Source: Paractinoplanes aksuensis (GTDB lineage: Bacteria > Actinomycetota > Actinomycetes > Mycobacteriales > Micromonosporaceae). From it: a DNA stretch of 64,000 nt. The notes under the pieces were generated by a model. It made no database searches, was not told the DNA's origin, and saw nothing but the letters and a program-made list of their open reading frames with translations. Shown in pieces: positions 1-8,862 of the stretch (positions within the stretch are counted from its first letter, which is position 1; every line of letters begins with the position of its first letter). A program made the position numbers and the translations under genes. The stretch lies in the NCBI RefSeq assembly GCF_024137025.1, contig NZ_JAMYJR010000002.1:124001-188000 (forward strand), read 5' to 3'.

Positions 1-3
1 GGT

Positions 4-945
4 TCAGGCGCCGAACCAGGAGAGGGAGCGGCCATGGCCCTCGGTCCAGGCCAGGGGCTTGCCGTCCAGGGCGAGGACGTTCTTGTGGCGGCCGTCGCCG
101 GGCGGGGCGGGCAGGTCGGCGTACTCGATGACCTCGGGATCCTCGACGGCCACCCAGTGCACGGGCAGGGAGCCGACCAGGGCCAGGAACGCCCGCCGGC
201 GCGGCAGCGGCACCTGGTAGAGCATCGACGTGTGGAAGACGACCCGGGTGGCGTCGCCCGGGGCCTCGGCGACCAGGGCCGGCAGTTCGTCGACCAGGTC
301 GCCGCGGATCAGGCGGGGCGGGTCGGCGGCCGCGATCGCCGCCGCCTGGCGCAGACGGTCGCGGCGGTGGTCGTGCTCGGGCCAGATCAGGGCCTCGAGC
401 CAGTCGCGGTCGGCCGGGGCGGTGATGTCGAGCGGGTTCAGGTCGATGCCGGCCCGCCACACGACCTGCGGCAGCGCGGCCGGCGGGGTGAGACCGGTGG
501 CCGCGCAGTCGAGCAGCGGGCCGGACTGGCCGAGCACCCCGTCGCCGTACCGGTAGGAGTATTTGTCGGGGTAGAGGTTGAGCCCGGCCGAGGCTCCCAC
601 CTCGATCAGCGCCAGCGGCTGGGGGAGCGCGGCCAGCACCGGCAGCAGCAGGGCGGAACGGCCGATCTCGTTGGTCTGCGTCGCCCGTACGCGCAATTGG
701 GCGGCCACCCGCGCCCACTGCGACGTGACGAAAGCGCGGAACCGGTCGTAGTCATCGACCGGACCGGCCAGCCATTGCACGACGCCGAACAGCAGATTGG
801 GCTGGCGCTTGGGCTCCGGCACCGTGTCGAGCAGCGTGAGCAGTTCGGGGTCGCCCGCGACCGCGCGGGCCAGCCGCTCGTAGGTGGGGGAGACGTCGCG
901 CGCCTGACGCTCGGCGAAGTCGACGTACCAGTCAGCCGTGGTCAT
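4..945 (-). CDS. DUF2332 family protein
   Basis: A protein of about 313 residues resembling the DUF2332 family of actinobacterial proteins of unknown function. It begins MTTADWYVDFAERQARDV and contains the family-typical block around IEVGASAGLNLYPDKYSY, which resembles a nucleotide- or SAM-binding glycine turn, and a late VVFHTSMLYQVP segment. No signal peptide or membrane segment is visible. The start at 945 is chosen because the protein begins there with the usual N-terminus; an in-frame ATG at 954 adds three residues. A longer open frame upstream runs through the divergent MarR gene and is not credible. It shares a 69-108 bp intergenic region with the divergent MarR gene. Function unknown; a methyltransferase-like fold is only a guess. 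Confidence 0.85.
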   Translation of the reverse strand: MTTADWYVDFAERQARDVSPTYERLARAVAGDPELLTLLDTVPEPKRQPNLLFGVVQWLAGPVDDYDRFRAFVTSQWARVAAQLRVRATQTNEIGRSALLLPVLAALPQPLALIEVGASAGLNLYPDKYSYRYGDGVLGQSGPLLDCAATGLTPPAALPQVVWRAGIDLNPLDITAPADRDWLEALIWPEHDHRRDRLRQAAAIAAADPPRLIRGDLVDELPALVAEAPGDATRVVFHTSMLYQVPLPRRRAFLALVGSLPVHWVAVEDPEVIEYADLPAPPGDGRHKNVLALDGKPLAWTEGHGRSLSWFGA

Positions 946-973
946 ACCCCGCATGATGCCAGAGCCCAAATAG

Positions 974-1005
974 ATGCTCGCCGGGCAAACTTGCTCAGCG
1001 GGCAA
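974..1005. promoter_or_regulatory. Two tandem MarR-type operator half-palindromes
   Basis: Two near-identical 15-bp boxes lie side by side at 974-988 and 991-1005. Both read (A/T)TGCTC-N2-CGGGCAA, an imperfect inverted repeat of the form TTGCYC-N3-GGGCAA. They sit directly upstream of the MarR gene, and a plausible -10 hexamer CAATAT (1003-1008) overlaps the second box. This is the layout expected for autorepression of a marR-efflux operon. Binding is inferred, not shown. Confidence 0.5.
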
Positions 1006-1053
1006 TATTGATGGATGCTTGGCCCACGCAAGGGACCACGAGAGCGGGTCGAG

Positions 1054-1512
1054 ATGGAAGACGTGCTGGCCACGCAGTTGCTGGAGCTGTCCCAGCTCAT
1101 CCGCAAGGCGCGGCAGCAGTGGCTGCGGGAGCGGCCCGACGTGCCGATCGGCACCGTCAGCATCCTCAAGCTGATCGACGAGGTCGGCCCGGCCGCCGAC
1201 GGTGGCTGCCACGCCAAGGACCTGGCCGGGCGGTCCGGGCTCGACCCGTCCACGGTCAGCCGGGCGGTCGCCGCCGCGGTCGCGCAGGGGCTGGTCGAAC
1301 GCGGGGTCGACAGCGCGGATCGCCGTGCGTCGACGCTGACGCTCACCCCGGCCGGGCACGAACTGCTCGGCGCGGCCGGCGACTGGTTCGGCGCGCTCAT
1401 CGGGCGCGCGCTGGCCGACTGGCCCGACGGCGACGCCGAGCGGGTCAGCGCCGATCTCGGCCGATTCTCGAACGCGCTCTCCGCCGTACTCGAAAGGGAG
1501 GTCGCGCGATGA
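1054..1512 (+). CDS. MarR family transcriptional regulator
   Basis: A 152-residue winged-helix regulator from the ATG at 1054. The core reads GTVSILKLIDEV, then the recognition helix region SGLDPSTVSRAVAAAV and the wing DSADRRASTLTLTPAGHEL, which is typical of MarR proteins. An alternative ATG at 1015 would add 13 residues and would lie almost at the transcription start predicted from the -10 at 1003-1008, so a leaderless start there is possible. The stop overlaps the start of the next gene as ATGA, so the regulator and the efflux pump are translationally coupled. The likely role is to repress the pump until a hydrophobic ligand binds. Confidence 0.88.
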   Translation: MEDVLATQLLELSQLIRKARQQWLRERPDVPIGTVSILKLIDEVGPAADGGCHAKDLAGRSGLDPSTVSRAVAAAVAQGLVERGVDSADRRASTLTLTPAGHELLGAAGDWFGALIGRALADWPDGDAERVSADLGRFSNALSAVLEREVAR

Positions 1513-3065
1513 GCGCACCCACCACCACCTCGCCGCCGGCCGAGGACATGTCGCACCGGCAGATCCTCGAGGCGCTCAGCGGCCTGCTGCTGGTGCTGTT
1601 CGTCGCGCTGCTGAGCAGTACGGTCGTGTCGACCGCGCTCCCGAAGATCATCGGGGCGCTGGAGGGCAGCCAGACCCAGTACACGTGGGTGGTCACGGCG
1701 ACGCTGCTCACGGCCACCGCGACCACGCCGATCTGGGGCAAGCTGGCCGACCTGTTCAGCAAGAAGCTGCTCGTCCAGATCGCCATCGTCATCTTCGTGC
1801 TCGGGTCGGTGATCGCCGGCTTCAGCCAGACCGCGGGGCAGCTGATCGCGGCCCGCGCGTTCCAGGGCATCGGGGTCGGCGGTCTGCAGGCGCTGGTGCA
1901 GGTGGTGATCGCCGCGATGATCCCGCCGCGCGAGCGGGGCCGTTACAACGGCTATCTGGGCGGCGTGATGGCGCTGGCCACGGTGGGCGGGCCGCTGCTG
2001 GGCGGGCTGATCGTCGACACGTCGTGGCTGGGCTGGCGGTGGTGCTTCTTCGTCGGCGTGCCGTTCGCGGTCATCGCTCTCATCCTGTTGCAGCTGACCC
2101 TGCATGTGCACACCGTCCGCCGGGAGAACGTGAAGATCGACTACCTGGGCGCGGGCCTGATCGCCGCAGGCGTCAGCATCCTGCTCATCTGGGTGTCGTT
2201 CGTCGACGGCACGTTCGCCTGGCTGTCGTGGCCGACGTACACGATGGTCGGCGGCGCTCTCGCGCTGCTCGCGCTGGCCGTCGTCGTCGAGAAGCGGGCG
2301 GCCGAGCCGGTGGTGCCGCTGGAGATCGTCCGGGAGCGCACCACGGCCCTGTCGATCATCGCCAGCCTCGCGGTCGGCATGGCCATGTTCGGCGGCGCGG
2401 TCTTCCTGGGCCAGTACTTCCAGATCGGACGTGGCTACAGCCCGACCGAGGCCGGTCTGCTGACCATTCCGTTGATGGCCGGCGTGCTTCTTTCGTCGAT
2501 CATCGTCGGGCGCATCATCACCCGGACCGGGCAGATCAAGCCGTACATCATCGCCGGTCTGGTCGTGTTGTTCGCGGGCTTCGCGCTGCTGGGCACGATC
2601 GACCACGAGACGTCCCTGGCCTTCGTCGGCTTCGGCATGCTGCTGGTCGGCCTGGGTGTCGGCGCGAGCATGCAGAACCTGGTGCTCGCCGTCCAGAACA
2701 CGGTGCCGCTGCGCAACATCGGCGCCGCCTCGTCGACGGTCGCGTTCTTCCGCTCGATGGGTGGCGCGATCGGCGTTTCGGTGCTGGGCGCTGTGCTGGC
2801 CCGCCGCGTCACCGATCAGATCACCCACGACCTGGCCGCGGCCGGCTTCCCGGCCTCGGGCGACGGCGGCGGCAGCCTCAACGTGGGCGCGCTGCCGGAC
2901 GCCGTCCAGCACATCGTCCGGGCCGCCTACGGCGACGCCACCGGCCACATCTTCCTGATCTCGGCCGCCATCGCCGTCCTCGGCCTCGTGGCCACGATCT
3001 TCCTGCCCCGCACGACCCTGCGCACCAGCCTCGACCTCCCCGCTCAAGAGCCGGTCAAGAACTGA
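1509..3065 (+). CDS. MFS drug efflux transporter, DHA2 (EmrB/QacA) type
   Basis: A 518-residue protein with about 14 hydrophobic segments, the size and architecture of the 14-TM DHA2 drug:H+ antiporters. The first membrane segment starts near residue 23, the conserved motif A loop GKLADLFSKK is at residues 77-86, and AFQGIGVGGLQALVQVVIAA follows at the motif-C-like region. The start overlaps the MarR stop by ATGA, so the pair forms an operon. Substrate cannot be read from sequence; the MarR partner suggests export of a toxic hydrophobic compound or endogenous metabolite. Confidence 0.9.
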   Translation: MSAPTTTSPPAEDMSHRQILEALSGLLLVLFVALLSSTVVSTALPKIIGALEGSQTQYTWVVTATLLTATATTPIWGKLADLFSKKLLVQIAIVIFVLGSVIAGFSQTAGQLIAARAFQGIGVGGLQALVQVVIAAMIPPRERGRYNGYLGGVMALATVGGPLLGGLIVDTSWLGWRWCFFVGVPFAVIALILLQLTLHVHTVRRENVKIDYLGAGLIAAGVSILLIWVSFVDGTFAWLSWPTYTMVGGALALLALAVVVEKRAAEPVVPLEIVRERTTALSIIASLAVGMAMFGGAVFLGQYFQIGRGYSPTEAGLLTIPLMAGVLLSSIIVGRIITRTGQIKPYIIAGLVVLFAGFALLGTIDHETSLAFVGFGMLLVGLGVGASMQNLVLAVQNTVPLRNIGAASSTVAFFRSMGGAIGVSVLGAVLARRVTDQITHDLAAAGFPASGDGGGSLNVGALPDAVQHIVRAAYGDATGHIFLISAAIAVLGLVATIFLPRTTLRTSLDLPAQEPVKN

Positions 3066-3182
3066 TTGAGTACGCGCCATCGGGCCCGTCGGCGCAGCGG
3101 TGCGCTGCCCGGCCGCCGGCGTGCCGTCCCGCCCGGCCAACCCGCGATCCGTGGCGATCGCGAGGAAGAACACACCGAGCGG

Positions 3183-3638
3183 TCAGGGCAGTTCGAGGAC
3201 GACGTACTCCACATCCGATTCCCGTACGGTCTCGATCTGTTCGAAGCCGCAGCGCTCCAGCAGGCGGATAGAGGCGGTGTTGCCGACGTCCGCCGTGGCG
3301 TGGAGTGGGCGGGCTGTCTCGACGTCGAGGTAGAGGGCCAGCGCGCGCGTCCCCACGCCCCGGCCCCAGAACCTCCGGCCCAGCCAGTAGCCGACCTCGC
3401 GGCGTCCGCCCTGGTCCCAGGACACGACGCTGCCCGCGACCGCGCCGCCGACCAGCACCGTGCGGGCGCCCACGGCCGGGTCGCCGAGGATGCGGGTCAT
3501 CCAGTGGACCACGAACTGCGTACGGTCGCGGGCCTGGAAGTTGGCTCGGGCCTGAGCCTCGGGATCCTGCTCGTGGGCGTGGAAGTCGTCGATGTCGCTG
3601 ATTCGGACCGGGCGCAGGCTCACCTCGACGTCGGGCAT
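3183..3638 (-). CDS. GNAT family N-acetyltransferase
   Basis: A 151-residue protein with the GNAT fold. It starts VSLRPVRISDIDDF (beta-1), has the beta-4 strand REVGYWLGRRFWGRGVGTRAL, where the R/Q-x-x-G-x-G/A acetyl-CoA loop is RGVGTRAL, and ends with NTASIRLLERCGFE, the signature of RimJ/RimL-like acetyltransferases. The start at 3638 places MPDVEVSLRP at the usual N-terminus; an upstream ATG at 3677 would add 13 residues with no counterpart in the family. It stands alone between convergent and divergent neighbours. The acetylated substrate is unknown. Confidence 0.88.
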   Translation of the reverse strand: MPDVEVSLRPVRISDIDDFHAHEQDPEAQARANFQARDRTQFVVHWMTRILGDPAVGARTVLVGGAVAGSVVSWDQGGRREVGYWLGRRFWGRGVGTRALALYLDVETARPLHATADVGNTASIRLLERCGFEQIETVRESDVEYVVLELP

Positions 3639-3745
3639 GGCCGAAGTGTGACAGCTCGGCGCATTGAGGCAGGTCACACGCGAATCGAGGTTCGTGCCGC
3701 GGAACGTCGGGAACCCCGGATCAACTCTGGGGGGAGCTGAGTCGG

Positions 3746-5113
3746 GTGACGATCTACGAGACGATGTCGGAGCCGCGGGGCGGGCTGCCGGTCGACAACC
3801 TGGTCTGTGCGGACAGCCTGTGCCGGGCGCTGCTGTCGACCGTGTCGGGGACGGTCGGCGGGTGGGTGGCGCGGACGCCGCTGCTCGGCCGCCGGGGACA
3901 GCTGCCGCCGGGGCGCCGGCATTTCGAGTTGGCGCGGGACGCGTACGCCGAAGCCGTTCCGCACGACCAGGTGGGCTCGATCGACGCCGACGCGATCGCC
4001 GAGTGGATCGTCGGGCACTACCGTGAGGATCAATACCCGGCCGTACTGCTCGGGTCGCCGCACGGTTCGGCCGCGCACCTGGCCGTGGCCCTCGGGGCGG
4101 CCTGGCTGCCGACCAGCGTGCCGCTGACGGTGAGCTGGCCCGGCGGCTCGGTGGGGGACTGGCCGGGCGCGCTCGAATGGGGCGCCGACCTGGCCCGCCT
4201 GATCACGGCTCGGAACCCGGGCATCACGGTCCGGCAGGTCCACGATCCGTTGCGGGGCGGGCCGCTGTGCGGGGCCACCGTGCGGTTCCATCTGCGCTGG
4301 GCGACCCTGCCCGCCGCCTACGAGCGTTTTCTGCGTACGCGGCTCGCGCCCGACGGCAGCACCCTGCTGACCCGTGACCTGCGCACCTGGCCGGTGACGG
4401 CAGTCAGCGCCCGGCACAGCTTCCAGGTCGGCAGCCCGGTCGGCGGCAGCGAGCCCGAGGACTACGCGCTGGCCAACCCCGAGTTCCGCCGGGTCCTCGA
4501 GACGCTCGGTGCCGCCTCGTGGTCGCACATCGACCCCGAAACCCCGCAGCGGTACGCCGAACGTTCGGGCGAGCCGTCACTCGGGGTCGACCTGGCCCGG
4601 CTCGGTGAGTCCTCGCACAAACTGCTGTACGCCCGGCCCGGGACGCTCAGCGCCTGCGTGGCCGACCTGCTGCGGCAGTGGCGGTCCGACGCCGGCGACC
4701 GCTGCGTGATCGAGTGCGGCCGGCTGCTCGATCCGTGGCTGGCCCGGGCCGGTGGGCTGGTGCCGTACTGGGCCGAGTCGGCCGCCCGCTCGACGGTCGA
4801 GGGGGCCGAGATGTGGCTGGCCGGCAGCGACCGGTTCGACGGGGTGGCCGTGCTGCCCGAACCGCCCGGCCACACCGGGACCCACGTGGCCACGCTGGCC
4901 CAGTGGCGGGCGCTGGCCTCGTTCGGGCGGCGGCGCGAGCCGATCGACCGCTTCGCGGCCGGCCGCTACCCGACGCTGCCGGTGGCCACCGGGCACGCCA
5001 CCCGGATGCTGGCCGGGGCGCCGCTGCGGCCGCTGCCGCCGGTCATGCCCATGGCGTACGCCATCGATCGCCTGCGGCAGTCCGGCTCATCCCTGGGAAT
5101 GCTGTTCACCTAA
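3746..5113 (+). CDS. Hypothetical protein, 455 residues
   Basis: A long reading frame with strong actinomycete codon bias, a GTG start and a purine-rich GGGGGGAG about nine bases upstream. I do not recognise the family. The sequence looks soluble and mixed alpha/beta: an early segment YPAVLLGSPHGSAAHLAVAL resembles a strand-turn-helix with a glycine-rich nucleotide-binding look, and CVIECGRLLDPWLARAGGLVPYW lies in the C-terminal third. No signal peptide, membrane segment or repeat is visible. The C-terminal 27 bases overlap the convergent hydrolase gene. Function unknown. Confidence 0.72.
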   Translation: MTIYETMSEPRGGLPVDNLVCADSLCRALLSTVSGTVGGWVARTPLLGRRGQLPPGRRHFELARDAYAEAVPHDQVGSIDADAIAEWIVGHYREDQYPAVLLGSPHGSAAHLAVALGAAWLPTSVPLTVSWPGGSVGDWPGALEWGADLARLITARNPGITVRQVHDPLRGGPLCGATVRFHLRWATLPAAYERFLRTRLAPDGSTLLTRDLRTWPVTAVSARHSFQVGSPVGGSEPEDYALANPEFRRVLETLGAASWSHIDPETPQRYAERSGEPSLGVDLARLGESSHKLLYARPGTLSACVADLLRQWRSDAGDRCVIECGRLLDPWLARAGGLVPYWAESAARSTVEGAEMWLAGSDRFDGVAVLPEPPGHTGTHVATLAQWRALASFGRRREPIDRFAAGRYPTLPVATGHATRMLAGAPLRPLPPVMPMAYAIDRLRQSGSSLGMLFT

Positions 5114-5932
5114 GCGCGATTCGGCGTGGTGACCGCCGATGCCGTCGCGCAGCGGCAGGTGCAGCGTGCCGCCCCGGGTGATCGGCTGGATACCGGTCAG
5201 GCCCTGCCGTTCGGCCCGCGTCACGAAGTCGCTCAGCGGGGACTTCATCACCTGGTAGTCGTCGTAGTGGATCGGCACGGTGATGCCCGGCCGGATCAGC
5301 TGGGCCACCTCTGCCCCTTGCCGGCCATCCATGGTGAGCAGCATGCCGAGCAGCCGCGTGCCGCCCAGGTGGATCAGCATCGCGTCGACCTCGCCGAAGC
5401 GCCGCGGCACCTGCTCGAGCGCGTCGTGCACCAGCGTGTCCCCGGTGATGTAGAGGCGCAGGGCCAACCGGCCGTCGACCTCGAGCTCGACCACCGAGCC
5501 CATCACGTCGGGCAGAAGACGGTCGGCGAGGCCCGGTCCGTGCCGGCCGGGCGCCGCGGTGATCCGCAGTCGCTGGCGGTCGCGGGTCCACTCGAAGCAC
5601 TCCCACGTCGGCAGCCCGCGCACGGCCAGGTAGCGCCGCCGGCGCAGCTTCCGGCAGGCGGCCGGGGTGGTCACGATGGGCAGGGTGGGCTCGACCCAGC
5701 GGCGGGCGGCCGCGTCGAAGTGGTCGCCGTGCAGGTGGGACAGCAGGATCCCGTCGACCGCCGTCCCGTCCAAAGAGTCCAGAACCGGATCGCGTACGCG
5801 CTTGGTCCACGCGCCGTAACCGAGGTACACCCGGCTCCCGGCCGGCCCGAACGCCGGGTCGGTCAGCAGCGTGAAGTGGCCCAGCCGGAGCAGGGTGGTG
5901 GCGTTGCCGATGAAGGTGACGGTGGCTTGCAT
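5087..5932 (-). CDS. MBL-fold metal-dependent hydrolase (UlaG/RomA-like)
   Basis: A 281-residue protein of the metallo-beta-lactamase superfamily. It starts MQATVTFIGNATTLLRLG, typical of the UlaG-like branch, and carries the metal-binding motif SHLHGDHFD around residue 65-73, a second histidine in PGRHGPG, TGDT with the metal-bridging aspartate, and a final IPIHYD-like element (VPIHYDDYQ). These supply a complete two-metal site. The start at 5932 is fixed by the family N-terminus; a longer upstream frame is not supported. The 3' end overlaps the preceding convergent gene by 27 bases. The substrate is unknown; relatives act on lactones or phospholipid-like compounds. Confidence 0.88.
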   Translation of the reverse strand: MQATVTFIGNATTLLRLGHFTLLTDPAFGPAGSRVYLGYGAWTKRVRDPVLDSLDGTAVDGILLSHLHGDHFDAAARRWVEPTLPIVTTPAACRKLRRRRYLAVRGLPTWECFEWTRDRQRLRITAAPGRHGPGLADRLLPDVMGSVVELEVDGRLALRLYITGDTLVHDALEQVPRRFGEVDAMLIHLGGTRLLGMLLTMDGRQGAEVAQLIRPGITVPIHYDDYQVMKSPLSDFVTRAERQGLTGIQPITRGGTLHLPLRDGIGGHHAESRLGEQHSQG

Positions 5933-5964
5933 CGTGGTCTCCGAGCTGTGCGGGAAGCGCTCGA

Positions 5965-6960
5965 CTACCCGGCCAGCACCGGTTGAACCGTCCGGTTCCG
6001 CAACGACGAACGCCCCTGCTGCCACGTGTCGAGAACCGATTGCGCCCACAGCGAGTCGACGGCCAGCGCGCACCGGGCTCCGAACAGCACGTCCGCGGCC
6101 CGAGCGGGTTCGGCCGCGGCGAACGATCCGCACAGGTCGTGCGCGGCGATCTGCTCGTGCACGGCGTCGGCCTCGACGTGCTCGTCGTAGAAGGCGGTCG
6201 CGTCGGCGTCCCCGCCCAACCGGCGCAGACCATTGGCGTACGCGCGGTTGGGCAGTGACGACGTCATCTCGTACGCCGCCAGGTGCCCGAGGATCATGCC
6301 GCGGCGCGCGCGATGCAGGCCGAACAGCGACATCAGGTTGTTCACCGCGAGCGTCGGCGCGCCGACCGAGTCGACGTATCCGCCGTACGAGAGATCGAGG
6401 TCGAACCAGCGCATCGTGCGCTTGAACAGCTCCTGGTGCATGCGCGGCTCGATCCCGCCGCCGTACTCATCGGTCTGGATCTCGACGAGCGCCGCCTTGG
6501 CCCGGCCGCCGATCCGGGGCAGGGCCCACGAGTGCGGGTCGGCCTCGCGCAGGTGGTAGACCGAGCGGTGGGTGACGAACTCCCGGAACTGCTCGAACGT
6601 GGCGCGTCCGCGCAGGTAGCCGGAGAGGCCCGGCCCGTCGTCCTCCTCGACGATGCGGGCCAGCGCGGCCGGCACGGTGGCCGGGTCGACGGCCTCGGTG
6701 GGCGCGCCGACCAGGTCGTACAGGGAACTGAGGTACCGGTTCTCGGCCGCGGTGCGCAGGCGCAGCAGGCCGGGATCCCACTCCCAGCAGTCGTCGACGC
6801 CGTCCCATCCCCGGTAGGCCAGCTCGTAGCAGACGAACAGCGTCAGGTGCAGGTCCTCGTCACCGTCGAAGTGCGCGAAGGCGGGAAGTTTCGTGGTGCG
6901 CCCGGCGAGCGCGTCGATGAGCGCCGCGGAGACGCGGCCACGGGCCGCAGGAAGTTGCAT
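5965..6960 (-). CDS. Iron-containing redox enzyme family protein (heme-oxygenase-like fold)
   Basis: A 331-residue, all-helical protein of the heme-oxygenase-like di-iron oxidase (HDO/CADD-like) type. Candidate metal ligands occur in VEIQTDEYGGG, RMHQELFKR and the C-terminal FYDEHVEADAVHEQ block, where the D/E and H spacing fits a carboxylate-histidine di-iron site. Members oxidise amino-acid- or lipid-derived substrates. It is divergently transcribed from a CDGSH iron-sulfur protein only 74 bp away, which could supply electrons or iron. The substrate cannot be read from the sequence. Confidence 0.8.
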   Translation of the reverse strand: MQLPAARGRVSAALIDALAGRTTKLPAFAHFDGDEDLHLTLFVCYELAYRGWDGVDDCWEWDPGLLRLRTAAENRYLSSLYDLVGAPTEAVDPATVPAALARIVEEDDGPGLSGYLRGRATFEQFREFVTHRSVYHLREADPHSWALPRIGGRAKAALVEIQTDEYGGGIEPRMHQELFKRTMRWFDLDLSYGGYVDSVGAPTLAVNNLMSLFGLHRARRGMILGHLAAYEMTSSLPNRAYANGLRRLGGDADATAFYDEHVEADAVHEQIAAHDLCGSFAAAEPARAADVLFGARCALAVDSLWAQSVLDTWQQGRSSLRNRTVQPVLAG

Positions 6961-7034
6961 GACGGCAAACTTCCCACCTGGCGGACGGGTAAACGGGCTG
7001 TTTCAACCGCAGCTCAGCGGGCATTCCGGCCGTC

Positions 7035-7265
7035 ATGACCTCGTCGATCGTGCCCTACCCGGACGGCCCGCTGATCGTCCGCGGCGACTTCGAACTGCTC
7101 ACTCCCGAGGGCGAGCCGATCGACCCCGGACGGGGCACGATCGCCCTCTGCCGCTGCGGCAAATCGGCCACCAAGCCGTTCTGCGACGGCACCCACAAGG
7201 CGATCAAGTTCCACGCCGAGGCCGGCCGGGAGACCCCGGCCCCGCGCTCGGGTTTGCGGGAGTGA
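7035..7265 (+). CDS. CDGSH iron-sulfur domain protein
   Basis: A 76-residue protein with one CDGSH zinc-finger-like [2Fe-2S] motif, CRCGKSATKPFCDGTH, at about residues 38-53. It has the three cysteines and one histidine that ligate the cluster in the MitoNEET family. The short N-terminal part (MTSSIVPYPDGPLIVRG) is typical of actinobacterial single-motif members. It probably moves electrons or an iron-sulfur cluster in the cytosol. It is divergent from the iron-containing redox enzyme and shares a promoter region with it, which supports a joint role. Confidence 0.9.
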   Translation: MTSSIVPYPDGPLIVRGDFELLTPEGEPIDPGRGTIALCRCGKSATKPFCDGTHKAIKFHAEAGRETPAPRSGLRE

Positions 7266-7351
7266 GCGCTCGGCCGCTCGGGTTGTGCGCTGACGGTGGA
7301 GGTGAGCGTTTGGCGGCTCGGGTTGCTCGTTCAGGGTGCAGGAAGTGAGCG
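7262..7351. repeat. Short imperfect tandem repeat, about 40-bp period
   Basis: Three copies of a GTGAGCG-anchored unit begin at 7262, 7302 and 7345. The first two share GTGAGCG, GGC-GCTCGGGTTG and a following G-rich tail; the third is partial. The array fills the gap between two convergent genes and its last part lies inside the 3' codons of the acyl-CoA ligase. It may have arisen by slippage or duplication of the ligase tail. No palindrome strong enough to call a terminator was seen. Confidence 0.45.
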
Positions 7352-8862
7352 TTTGAGCACTTTGCCGGTCGGGTTGCGCGGCAGTTCGGGCAGGAAGACG
7401 ACATCGCGGGGCACGCTGAACCGGGCGCGGTGGCGGCGCACGTGGTCGCGGACGTCGTCGACGCTCAGCGTGGCGTCCGCGCGCAGCACGACGTAGGCGG
7501 CCAGCCGCTGGCCGTACTTGTCGTCGGGTACGCCGATGACCGCCACCTCGAGCACTTGCGGCAGATCGGCCAGCAGGTTCTCGACCTCGGACGGGAAGAC
7601 GTTCTCGCCGCCCGAGACGATCATGTCGTCCTGGCGGCCGTCGACGAACACGCGGCCGGCCTCGTCGAGGTGGCCGACGTCGCCGATGGCCAGCAGCCCG
7701 TCGCGCAGTTCCTGCTCGGCGCCGTTCGTATAACCCTCGAACAGCATCTCGTTGCCCACGAAGAGCCGGCCGGTCGTGCCGCGCGGCACCGGGCGGCCGT
7801 CCTCACCGAAGGCTTCGACCCTGGTTCCGTACGGTGGGCGGCCGGCCGTGCCGGGGGCCGCGCGCATGTCGGCCGGGGTGGCGATGGACGCCCAGGACGC
7901 CTCGGTCGAGCCGTACAGGTTGTAGAGGATGTCGCCGTAGCGGTCCATGAACCGGTCGGCCAGGCCCCCGGGCAGCGCGGACCCGCTCACCGCGACCACT
8001 TTCAGCGGCACCGGGCGGTAGGGCTGCTCCATGATCTGCTGGATCATCACCGGCACGGCGATGAGCGCGGAACAGTTGTGCGTGGCGACCGTTTCGAGCA
8101 CATCGGCCGGGTCGAACCGGCGGCGCAGCACCAGCGTGGCCCGCAACGCGAGGGCCATCTGCAGCCCCGCGTAGGCCCACGTGTGAAACAGCGGGCCGGC
8201 GATGTGCATGCGCACACCGGCGTGCAACGGGATCCGATCGATGATGGAACACAACGGCCGGAACCCGCTCGGCGTGGGCCGCTGGGCACCCTTCGGCGTT
8301 CCTGTCGTGCCCGAAGTGAGCACGATCGTGCGCCCGGGTCGCGCGGGCGGTCGGATCGACCCGGTCGATGCCGTGGGCCCGGCCGTGGCGATCAAGTCGG
8401 TGGACGTGGTGACGAAAGCGCGCACGCCGGGCGGGGCGGGAACTCGTCGTCGTGGATCAGGGCGACGAGTTGCTGGTCGCGCACCACGTCGGCCAGTTGC
8501 GGGCCGGACAGGCCGGTGTTGATGAGCACCGGGTCGGCGCCGCGGGTGGCGATGCCGATCAGGGCCACGACCATGTCGGCCGAGTTGCGGCAGAGCAGGC
8601 CGACCCGGTCGCGGGGCTGCACGGGCAGCGCGGCCGCCAGCCGGGACGAGCGGTCGACCAGCTCCGCGTACGTCATCGACCCTCGATCATCGATTATCGC
8701 TACGCGATCGGGGTTGCGGGCGGTCGCCTGGCGCAGCTCGCCGGCCAGCCCGAAGCCCCACGCGTGCAGGGCCGACAGCTGGCGCAGCACCCGTTGCGGC
8801 GGGCCCGGCGTGAGCAGGCCCCGCCGGGCCATCGTGCGCAGGACGAAGGCCGCCCCGGACAT
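7331..8862 (-). pseudogene. AMP-dependent acyl-CoA synthetase, frameshifted
   Basis: The gene reads as one adenylate-forming enzyme split between two frames. The upstream frame (8862 to about 8440) encodes MSGAAFVLRT through the N-terminal lid region to IHDDEFP; the other frame continues from about 8440 with GVRAFVTTST, the P-loop-like TSGTTGTPKGA, LYGSTEASW, the GDVGHLDEAGRVFVDGR hinge and the catalytic lysine motif PRNPTGKVLKR. The total length of 1532 bases is one short of a multiple of three, so a single missing base in the C-rich run around 8433-8448 explains everything. It could be a true mutation or a sequencing error. The start overlaps the stop of the upstream dehydrogenase by one base. 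Confidence 0.85.

Noticed and set aside
942-3173. Very long antisense open frame across the MarR and efflux genes
   Set aside because: It is rich in R, Q, H and D with no domain, which is typical of antisense frames in high-GC DNA; the opposite strand carries convincing genes.
7331-8440. The ligase fragment as an independent short gene starting near 8425
   Set aside because: It lacks the N-terminal part of the fold, which is present in the adjacent frame; one missing base is the simpler explanation.
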